Source of the DNA: Pseudomonadota bacterium
Lineage (GTDB): Bacteria > Pseudomonadota > Alphaproteobacteria > Azospirillales > Azospirillaceae
DNA: 5,416 nucleotides
Assembly (NCBI GenBank): GCA_023412175.1
Contig: JAEYOB010000518.1
Span: 1-5,416, forward strand
Direction: 5' to 3'
A program made the translations under genes and the position numbers. Of the stretch, positions 1-4,889 are shown in pieces (positions within the stretch are counted from its first letter, which is position 1; each line of letters starts with the position of its first letter). The notes beneath the pieces were generated by a model, which saw only the letters and a program-made list of their open reading frames with translations, did no database searches and was not told the DNA's origin.

Positions 1-1
1 G

Positions 2-1945
2 GCGATGGGCTTCTCGCTGAACCTGCTGACCCTGCTGGCGATGGTGCTGGCCATCGGCCTCGTCGTCGACGACGCCATCGTGGTGGTGGAGAACGTCCAC
101 CGGCACCTGGAGGAAGGGAAATCCCCGGTCGTCGCGGCCATCGTCGGCGCGCGGGAGATCGTCGGCCCGGTCATTTCCATGACCATCACGCTGGCCGCCG
201 TCTATGCCCCCATCGGCTTCCTGGGCGGCCTGACCGGCGCCCTGTTCCGGGAGTTCGCCTTCACCCTGGCCGGGTCGGTGATCGTATCCGGCGTCGTGGC
301 GCTCACCCTGTCGCCGATGATGTGCTCGGTCATCCTGACCGGCACCGGCAGCCAAGGGCGCTTCGCTGCGTTCCTCGACCGCAGCTTCGACCGGCTGGCC
401 GGCTGGTACGTCCGCCGTCTCGACAGCATGCTGGACTACCGTGCCGCGACGCTGCTGTTCGCGTTCGGCATCCTGCTGAGCGTCGGCTACCTGTTCGCCA
501 ACACCATGTCGGAGCTGGCGCCGGAGGAGGACCAGGGCATCCTGTTCGGCATCTCCAAGGCGCCGCAGTACGCCAACCTCGACTACATCGACAGCTTCGG
601 GAAGCAGATCGACGAGACCTTCAAGTCGTTCCCCGAGACGGACACCCGCTTCGTGCTGACCGGCATGCCGACCCTGAACCAGGGCTTCGCCGGCATGATC
701 CTGAAGCCATGGGGCGAGCGCGAGCGGTCGGCCAAGGATCTGCAGCCGCTGGCCCAGGCGGAGCTGAACAAGGTCACCGGCATCAACGTCTTCCTAGTGT
801 CGCCGCCGGCCCTGCCGGGATCGACCGGCGGCCTGCCGGTGCAGATGGTGATCTCCAGCACCGCCGACTACCGCACGATCTACGACGCCATCGAGCGTAT
901 CAAGGACGCGGCGACGAAGAGCGGCATGTTCATCGTCACCGACAGCGACCTGCAGTACGACAGCCCGGTGATCCGGCTGAAGATCGACCGGTCCAAGGCG
1001 GCGGACCTCGGCTTGTCCATGCAGTCCATCGGCGACACGCTGGCGGTGCTGGCCGGCGGCAACTACGTCAACCGGTTCAACCTGAACGGCCGGTCGTACG
1101 AAGTCATTCCCCAGGTGCCCCGGTCCCTGCGCCTGACCCCTGAGGACCTGACCAAGTTCTACGTCGCCACCGAAAGTGGTGCGCAGATCCCGCTGTCCAC
1201 CGTCGTGTCCATCGAAACGGGGACCGAGCCGAACGCGCTGAACAAGTACAATCAGCTTCCCTCGGCCACCTTCTCGGCCGTTCCGATGCCGGGTGTCACC
1301 ATCGGGCAGGCGGTGGAGTTCCTGGAGGAGCAGGCGCGCATCCAGCTTCCCGCCGGCTTCAACCACGCCTTCCTGTCGGAATCGCGGCAGTACGTGACGG
1401 AAGGCAGCCAGTTGATGGTGACCTTCGTCTTCGCGCTGATCGTGATCTATCTGGTGCTGGCGGCGCAGTTCGAATCGCTGCGCGACCCGCTGGTGATCCT
1501 GGTCTCCGTGCCGATGTCGATCTGCGGTGCGCTGCTGCCGCTGTTCTTCGGCCTGTCGACCATGAACATCTACACCCAGGTCGGGCTGGTGACCCTGATC
1601 GGCCTGATCAGCAAGCACGGCATCCTGTTGGTGGAGTTCGCCCGCGAGATGCAGATCAACGAAGGGGTGGACCGCCGCACCGCCATCGAGCACGCGGCCC
1701 GCGTGCGCCTGCGCCCCATCCTGATGACCACGGCGGCGATGGTGGTCGGCCTCGTGCCGCTGTTGACCGCGGCCGGGGCGGGAGCGGCCAGCCGCTTCTC
1801 CATCGGTCTGGTCATCGTCGCCGGCATGCTGATCGGCACGCTGTTCACGCTGTTCGTGCTGCCGGCGGTGTACACGGTGCTTGCCAAGGACCACCTCGCT
1901 GCGACCCGTTCGGTTCGCGCCGCGGAACTGGCCGAACTGTCCTGA
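2..1945 (+). CDS. RND multidrug efflux pump inner-membrane subunit (HAE1 family), 5' end outside window
   Basis: This is the proton-driven inner-membrane subunit of a tripartite RND exporter, which moves drugs or other amphiphiles from the periplasm or membrane outward. The reading frame is open to the left edge, so the Met at position 5 is internal. By comparison with AcrB-type proteins (about 1030-1060 residues), roughly 390 N-terminal residues are missing. The visible part starts in TM4 with GLVVDDAIVVVEN, whose paired Asp codons (68-73) are the proton-relay aspartates. TM5-TM7, a large periplasmic loop beginning near the family motif ELAPEEDQG, and TM8-TM12 follow. The relay Lys of TM10 is present in ISKHGILLVEFAR (codon 1613-1615), as is the YLVLAAQFES motif. 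All key relay residues seen are intact. No adaptor (MFP) or outer-membrane channel gene is visible; if present they lie to the left. Substrate cannot be inferred. The gene is convergent with the importer operon. Confidence 0.95.
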   Translation, partial: AMGFSLNLLTLLAMVLAIGLVVDDAIVVVENVHRHLEEGKSPVVAAIVGAREIVGPVISMTITLAAVYAPIGFLGGLTGALFREFAFTLAGSVIVSGVVALTLSPMMCSVILTGTGSQGRFAAFLDRSFDRLAGWYVRRLDSMLDYRAATLLFAFGILLSVGYLFANTMSELAPEEDQGILFGISKAPQYANLDYIDSFGKQIDETFKSFPETDTRFVLTGMPTLNQGFAGMILKPWGERERSAKDLQPLAQAELNKVTGINVFLVSPPALPGSTGGLPVQMVISSTADYRTIYDAIERIKDAATKSGMFIVTDSDLQYDSPVIRLKIDRSKAADLGLSMQSIGDTLAVLAGGNYVNRFNLNGRSYEVIPQVPRSLRLTPEDLTKFYVATESGAQIPLSTVVSIETGTEPNALNKYNQLPSATFSAVPMPGVTIGQAVEFLEEQARIQLPAGFNHAFLSESRQYVTEGSQLMVTFVFALIVIYLVLAAQFESLRDPLVILVSVPMSICGALLPLFFGLSTMNIYTQVGLVTLIGLISKHGILLVEFAREMQINEGVDRRTAIEHAARVRLRPILMTTAAMVVGLVPLLTAAGAGAASRFSIGLVIVAGMLIGTLFTLFVLPAVYTVLAKDHLAATRSVRAAELAELS

Positions 1946-1946
1946 C

Positions 1947-1983
1947 GGCACCCCCGCACGCGGGCAGGCGGGCGGGGCCTTTC
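1947..1983 (+). terminator. possible terminator hairpin after the RND gene
   Basis: Just after the RND stop codon, CCCCGC (1952-1957) can pair with GCGGGG (1972-1977). A short T run (1980-1982) follows. The T tract is weak and the loop could fold in other ways, for example CCCG/CGGG within 1953-1964. On the minus strand no T tract follows the hairpin, so a role for the importer operon is less likely. This is a tentative call. Confidence 0.3.
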
Positions 1984-2018
1984 CGATCGCCCCTCTGACC
2001 CACCGGTGTTGCGGAGGC

Positions 2019-2792
2019 TCAGATCGCGGCGGCCGGAAAGGCTTCCTCGCCGTGCGGGCGGTGGCGGAAGGCGCGGCTCAGTTCGGCGAGCAGACGGTGC
2101 TTCCAGTCCTCGAACAGCGGGTCGGTGCGCTCGCGCGGGCGGGGCAGCGGCGGGGAGGCGACGGTCAGGACGCGCCCCGGCCGCGGCTGCATGACGACGA
2201 TGCGGTCGGAGAGCATCAGCGCCTCCTCGATGTCGTGCGTCACCAGCACCATGGTGGGGCGGTCGTAGGACCACAGCTCCAGCAGATGGTCCTGGAGGTC
2301 GTAGCGGGTCAGCGCGTCGAGGGCGGAGAACGGCTCGTCGAGCAGAAGCACAGACGGCCGGCCGACCAGCGCCCGCGCCAGGGCCGCCCGCTGCGCCATG
2401 CCGCCGGACAGCTCGCGCGGCCAGGCACCGGCAAAGTCGAGCAGGCCGACGCGGGCCAGCGCCTCTTCGGTGCGGGCCCGCTGCTCCGCCTTGGGCAGGT
2501 GGCGGATGCCGAAGGCGACGTTGGCGCGGATGGACAGCCACGGCATCAGCCGCGGCTCCTGGAAGACGAAGCCGATCTCCTCGCGCGGCCCGCTGATCGG
2601 CGTGCCGTTGAGGGACGCGCCGCCCGCCGAGGGTGTCTCCAGGCCGGCGATCAGCCGCAGGAGCGTGCTCTTGCCGCAGCCGGAGCCGCCGACGACGCCG
2701 ACGATCTCGCCGGGCGCCACCTCCAGTTGGATGCCGTCCACCGCCAGCGTGCCGTTGGGGTAGCGCTTGCTCAAGGTGTCGATGTGCAACAT
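2019..2792 (-). CDS. ssuB: ABC transporter ATP-binding protein, sulfonate/taurine type (SsuB/TauB-like)
   Basis: This 257-residue cytoplasmic ATPase powers the importer formed with the permease and binding protein encoded upstream. All nucleotide-binding motifs are present: Walker A GGSGCGKST (residues 35-43), Q-loop Gln78, signature LSGGMAQR (128-135), Walker B VLLLDEP (148-154), D-loop SALD (156-159) and switch His186. The stretch FQEPRLMPWLSIRANVAFG (77-95) is typical of the nitrate/sulfonate/taurine (NitT/TauT) subfamily. Length matches E. coli SsuB and TauB. The ATG start is fixed by a strong ribosome binding site lying in the last codons of the permease gene; the permease TGA and this ATG are separated by one base, suggesting translational coupling. 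It is the last gene of the operon, convergent with the RND gene. Family assignment is secure; the exact substrate (alkanesulfonates, taurine or another organosulfur compound) is inferred. Confidence 0.93.
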   Translation of the reverse strand: MLHIDTLSKRYPNGTLAVDGIQLEVAPGEIVGVVGGSGCGKSTLLRLIAGLETPSAGGASLNGTPISGPREEIGFVFQEPRLMPWLSIRANVAFGIRHLPKAEQRARTEEALARVGLLDFAGAWPRELSGGMAQRAALARALVGRPSVLLLDEPFSALDALTRYDLQDHLLELWSYDRPTMVLVTHDIEEALMLSDRIVVMQPRPGRVLTVASPPLPRPRERTDPLFEDWKHRLLAELSRAFRHRPHGEEAFPAAAI

Positions 2793-2793
2793 A

Positions 2794-3672
2794 TCAGCCT
2801 CCCGGCTTGAAGGAGTCCTGCCAGCGCAGCAGCGGGCGGGACAGGGACGCCAGCAGCCCGTCGGTGAGCTTGCCGAGCACCGCGAAGGCGACGATGGAGG
2901 CCAGGATGGTTTGCGGCTGGCCGGTCATCTGCCCGTCCACCAGCAGGAAGCCGAGCCCCTCGCTGGCGCCCATGAACTCGGCGGCGACCACGAACATCCA
3001 GCCGAGGCCCAGCCCGGCGCGCAACGCCAGCACGTAACTCGGCAGCGTCGCCGGCAGCAGCACCCGCCAGACCAGCTCCGGTCCGGACAGGCGGAAGATG
3101 CGCCCGACCTCCACCAGCTTGCGGTCCACGTCGAGGATGGCGCCGGACAGAGCGAGGTAGATGGGGAAGAAGACGCCGACGGCGATCAGGATCACCTTGG
3201 ACGTCTCGAAGATGCCGAACCACAGGATGAACAGCGGCACCCAGGCGATGGACGGGATCGAGCGCAGCGCCTGGAGCATGGGGTCGAGCAGGCGGCGCGC
3301 CCAGGTCAGGTAGCCGGTGAGCGCCCCCAGCACGGTGCCGGCCAGCACGCCGAACAGGAAGCCCAGGCCGACGCGCCCCAGCGTGGCGAGGATGTGCGTG
3401 GTGAGGTCGCCCGAGTGCCAGAGCGTCCACAATGTGCCGAGGACGCGGCTGGGCGGCGGCAGCAGCCGGCCGTTGCCCCAGCCTTGCGCCACCGCCAGTT
3501 CCCATCCCAGCGCCAGGGCGAGGGGAACGAGGAGGCCCAGGAGGCCATGGGTGAGGCGGAGTACCGGACTCCGCCCTCCCGCTGGTGCCGCGCGGGTCCC
3601 GACCTCCCCCGCTGGCGCGGAGGAGGGGCGGGGCGGCTGCACGGCGTCGGCCGTTTCGGAAGCCAAGGTCAC
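2794..3672 (-). CDS. ssuC: ABC transporter permease, sulfonate/taurine type (SsuC/TauC-like)
   Basis: This 292-residue inner-membrane channel subunit has about six hydrophobic segments, roughly at residues 41-62, 94-120, 133-152, 157-178, 213-235 and 255-275. The EAA-like coupling loop to the ATPase is at 188-218 (EVGRIF...G...LLPATLPSY). LRSIPSIAWVPLFILWFG (136-153) is typical of the BPD_transp_1 family members that carry sulfonate, taurine and nitrate. The GTG start at 3672 has a modest AAGGG site (3681-3685) overlapping the stop of the binding-protein gene, 8 nt away. A second GTG at 3642 is possible but lacks a ribosome binding site. E. coli SsuC has 263 residues. The excess here is an N-terminal tail of about 38 residues, rich in Pro, Ala and Gly, encoded by palindromic repeats (see the repeat entry). 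A longer open frame running back to 4737 is only an antisense-free extension over the binding-protein gene and is not real. Confidence 0.92.
   Translation of the reverse strand: MTLASETADAVQPPRPSSAPAGEVGTRAAPAGGRSPVLRLTHGLLGLLVPLALALGWELAVAQGWGNGRLLPPPSRVLGTLWTLWHSGDLTTHILATLGRVGLGFLFGVLAGTVLGALTGYLTWARRLLDPMLQALRSIPSIAWVPLFILWFGIFETSKVILIAVGVFFPIYLALSGAILDVDRKLVEVGRIFRLSGPELVWRVLLPATLPSYVLALRAGLGLGWMFVVAAEFMGASEGLGFLLVDGQMTGQPQTILASIVAFAVLGKLTDGLLASLSRPLLRWQDSFKPGG
2798..2803 (-). promoter_or_regulatory. ribosome binding site of the ATPase gene
   Basis: GGGAGG on the minus strand lies 5 nt upstream of the ATPase ATG. It falls within the Pro-Gly-Gly codons that end the permease gene. This strong site fixes the ATG at 2792 as the start and implies coupling of ATPase translation to the permease. 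Confidence 0.85.
3555..3626. repeat. GC-rich inverted and direct repeats inside the permease 5' end
   Basis: Two inverted repeats lie within the first 40 codons of the permease gene. One is GGCGGAGT (3555-3562) with ACTCCGCC (3568-3575), perfect with a 5-bp loop. The other is CCTCCCCCGC (3603-3612) with GCGGAGGAGG (3617-3626), one mismatch and a 4-bp loop. A degenerate direct repeat also occurs: CCTCCCGCTGGTGC (3575-3588) and CCTCCCCCGCTGGCGC (3603-3618). It is mirrored in the protein as APAGG and APAGE. This resembles small palindromic REP-like elements of GC-rich alphaproteobacteria, but family membership is inferred. Confidence 0.5.
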
Positions 3673-3683
3673 GGCTGCCGCCC

Positions 3684-4661
3684 TTATTGCGTCAGTGCCT
3701 TGGAGAAGGATGGGTCGATCAGCGCCGCAACCGCCGCCTTCACGTCTACGTCGGCGCCCAGCACGCCCGCCTGCTGCAAGGCCAGCCCGGCTTCCAGGAT
3801 GGTCTTGGCCTGCGCCTCGCCGATGGCGGAGTGGCTGAGGTCGGTGCGCTCCAACTGGCGGGCGGCCACCGGTTCGGACAGCTTGGCGGCCGTGGCGATG
3901 GTCGTCTTCAGTGCGGCGGGATCGGCCAGCGCGATGGCGCGCGCCTTCTCGTAGGCGCGCAGCACGCGGCCGACCAGTTCGGGATGCGCCTTCGCAAACT
4001 CTTCGCGGACGTTCAGGACGCCCCAGGAGTTGGCGCTCGGGTCGCGGTGGAAGAGCTTGGCCCCATTGTCCAGTTCGGCCTGCGCCATCAGCGGGTCGAG
4101 GCCGGCCCAAGCGTCCACATCGCCCTTTTCCAGGGCAAGGCGGCCGTCCTGGTGCTGAAGGAGGACCAGCTTGACGTCCTTGTCCCTCAGGCCGCTCTCG
4201 GCCAGCGTGCGCACCAGGAAGATGTGCGGATCGGTGCCGCGTGTGACGGCAATGCGCTTGCCCTTCAGATCGGTGACTTTGGCAATGCCGCTGTTCGGGC
4301 CGGTGACCAGCGCGGTCCATTCCGGCTTGGAATAGACGTAGACGGATTTCACCGGATTGCCGTTGATGCGGGCGATCAGCGCCGCCGCACCCGCGGTGGA
4401 GCCGAAGTCGAGGCCGCCGGCGTTGAGGAACTCCAGCGCCTTGTTGGAACCGAGGCTGAGCACCCAGCGGACGGCGATGCCGTCCTTCTTCAACTCCTCC
4501 TCCAGAATGCCCTTCTCCTTCAGCACAAGGCTGACGGGGTTGTAGTAGGCGTAGTCGAGGCGGATCTCGGTCACCTTGTCGGCGGCGCGGGCGGATGCGG
4601 GCAGCAATGCCGCGGCGAGGCCGGCGGCAAGAACGAAACGGCGGGACAGGGACTGAAACAC
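3684..4661 (-). CDS. ssuA: sulfonate-type ABC transporter periplasmic substrate-binding protein (SsuA-like)
   Basis: This 325-residue periplasmic binding protein delivers substrate to the permease/ATPase encoded next. Residues 1-26 form a signal peptide (SLSRRFVLAAG, a hydrophobic core, then ASARA before the likely cut at 26/27). The SRRFVL pattern resembles a twin-arginine signal, although Sec export is possible. The mature part has the SsuA/NMT1-like type 2 binding fold motifs: GSNKALEFLNAGGLDFGST (71-89), VTDLKGKRIAVTRGTDPH (129-146) and GDVDAWAGLDP (180-190), the last matching the VDAWAIWDP stretch of E. coli SsuA. The start is GTG at 4661, chosen because GGAGGT lies 5 nt upstream. The stop is 11 nt before the permease GTG. 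The long leader carries an apparent SAM-II riboswitch, so expression probably falls when SAM is high. No desulfonating monooxygenase (ssuD/tauD) is in the window, so the ligand could be an alkanesulfonate, taurine, a sulfate ester or another methionine precursor. Confidence 0.92.
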   Translation of the reverse strand: MFQSLSRRFVLAAGLAAALLPASARAADKVTEIRLDYAYYNPVSLVLKEKGILEEELKKDGIAVRWVLSLGSNKALEFLNAGGLDFGSTAGAAALIARINGNPVKSVYVYSKPEWTALVTGPNSGIAKVTDLKGKRIAVTRGTDPHIFLVRTLAESGLRDKDVKLVLLQHQDGRLALEKGDVDAWAGLDPLMAQAELDNGAKLFHRDPSANSWGVLNVREEFAKAHPELVGRVLRAYEKARAIALADPAALKTTIATAAKLSEPVAARQLERTDLSHSAIGEAQAKTILEAGLALQQAGVLGADVDVKAAVAALIDPSFSKALTQ

Positions 4662-4666
4662 GTGCG

Positions 4667-4672
4667 ACCTCC
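4667..4672 (-). promoter_or_regulatory. ribosome binding site of the binding-protein gene
   Basis: GGAGGT on the minus strand sits 5 nt before the GTG at 4661 and decides that start. It can pair with GCCTCC further up the leader (4718-4723, minus strand; one G-U pair). This gives a possible 6-bp sequestering stem that encloses the 4682-4705 hairpin. Confidence 0.85.
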
Positions 4673-4681
4673 GTGGTTATC

Positions 4682-4705
4682 CCGGCGTTCGGAGTCCGAC
4701 ACCGG
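4682..4705 (-). promoter_or_regulatory. leader hairpin just upstream of the binding-protein ribosome binding site
   Basis: On the minus strand, CCGGTGTCGG pairs with CCGAACGCCGG around an ACU loop: 10 bp with one bulged A and one G-U pair. It ends 9 nt before the ribosome binding site. No U tract follows, so it is not a good terminator. It may be a structural part of the riboswitch expression platform or a protein operator; the sequence alone cannot distinguish these. Confidence 0.5.
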
Positions 4706-4734
4706 TGTTTATTCGTGGGAGGCGGGCAAAATTT

Positions 4735-4767
4735 CACCCGCCGCAGCCTTTCGCGGCCGGGCGGGTG
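4735..4767 (-). terminator. GC-rich leader hairpin, candidate riboswitch-controlled terminator/expression platform
   Basis: On the minus strand CACCCGCC (4767-4760) pairs perfectly with GGCGGGTG (4742-4735). A further inner stem CGGCC/GGCTG closes a GCGAAA loop. It starts directly after the aptamer. AAA and then TTTT (4731-4728) follow, a short U tract that makes intrinsic termination possible but not certain. Its descending arm GGCGGG (4742-4737) can instead pair with CCCGCC (4726-4721), so two mutually exclusive folds exist. It could also serve as the transcription stop for read-through from the upstream trans-sulfuration gene. Confidence 0.55.
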
Positions 4768-4828
4768 CCCATGCGCTTTAGCTGCATTTGTAGAGCGCCC
4801 GCAAGCTGATGGCTCAAATCGGCGCGTA
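4768..4828 (-). promoter_or_regulatory. SAM-II (SAM-alpha) riboswitch aptamer upstream of the sulfonate importer operon
   Basis: The minus strand shows the H-type pseudoknot of the SAM-II class (Rfam SAM_alpha). P1 is GCGCC (4825-4821) with GGCGC (4799-4795). L1 carries the conserved GATTTGAGCC (4820-4811). P2 is AGCTTGC (4807-4801) with GCAGCT (4785-4780), one bulged U. L3 is the A-rich TCTACAAAT (4794-4786). The hallmark GCTAAA (4782-4777) overlaps the 3' arm of P2. Order, loop sizes and invariant bases agree with the structurally characterised metX aptamer as I recall it. The class binds S-adenosylmethionine and turns off methionine and sulfur genes, usually by sequestering the ribosome binding site. 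Here the ribosome binding site is about 100 nt downstream, so an intermediate platform is needed. It faces the importer, not the upstream gene. No covariance-model search was run. Confidence 0.85.
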
Positions 4829-4837
4829 GATTTTTGT

Positions 4838-4862
4838 ATTATATGTAAATGATCAGTGTCAA
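4838..4862 (-). promoter_or_regulatory. candidate sigma-70-type promoter of the importer operon
   Basis: On the minus strand a consensus TTGACA (4862-4857) and a consensus TATAAT (4843-4838) occur in the AT-rich island before the aptamer. Their spacing is only 13 nt, shorter than the usual 16-18. A TSS about 7 nt after TATAAT would fall near 4831, just ahead of the riboswitch P1 at 4825, which supports the -10 call. Alternatively TTGACA pairs with the weaker TACAAA (4838-4833) at 18 nt, which would put the TSS at or slightly inside the aptamer start. Confidence 0.55.
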
Positions 4863-4873
4863 ATGTGATTTGA
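4859..4873. promoter_or_regulatory. 15-bp dyad overlapping the -35 region, possible LysR-type box
   Basis: TCAAA (4859-4863) and TTTGA (4869-4873) are perfect inverted arms around TGTGA, fitting the T-N11-A pattern of LysR-family sites. It overlaps the TTGACA hexamer. LysR-type proteins such as CysB and Cbl control sulfur and sulfonate genes in other proteobacteria, so an additional regulator is conceivable. The motif is short and AT-rich, so chance is a real alternative. Confidence 0.3.
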
Positions 4874-4889
4874 TAACAAAATTTATTCG

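Noticed and set aside
794..1951. 385-codon minus-strand frame opposite the RND gene
   Set aside because: It is rich in His, Gln, Arg and Asp, as expected for the complement of a high-GC gene, has no recognisable motif and is antisense to a clear RND protein.
1946..2018. A small gene or RNA in the convergent gap
   Set aside because: Only 73 bp, with a weak hairpin and no start codon with a ribosome binding site.
1570..2541. 323-codon minus-strand frame spanning the convergent gap
   Set aside because: It runs through the ATPase gene in another frame and into the antisense of the RND gene, with Arg/Pro/Ala-rich composition and no domain.
2767..3954. 395-codon plus-strand frame opposite permease and binding-protein genes
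   Set aside because: Low-complexity, Gln/Glu/Gly/Ala-rich shadow of two confidently assigned minus-strand genes.
2794..4737. 647-codon open frame on the minus strand covering permease and binding-protein regions
   Set aside because: Only the last 292 codons match a known protein. The rest is an Arg/Pro/Gly-rich out-of-frame reading of the binding-protein gene, which has its own well-supported start and signal peptide.
4768..4828. Riboswitch acting on the trans-sulfuration gene at 4890-5416
   Set aside because: The aptamer folds on the minus strand and lies downstream of that gene's stop codon, so it can only lead into the importer genes.
4595..4852. 85-codon plus-strand frame across the intergenic leader
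   Set aside because: No recognisable domain or clear ribosome binding site was seen, and it lies opposite the signal peptide, leader hairpins and riboswitch of the importer operon.
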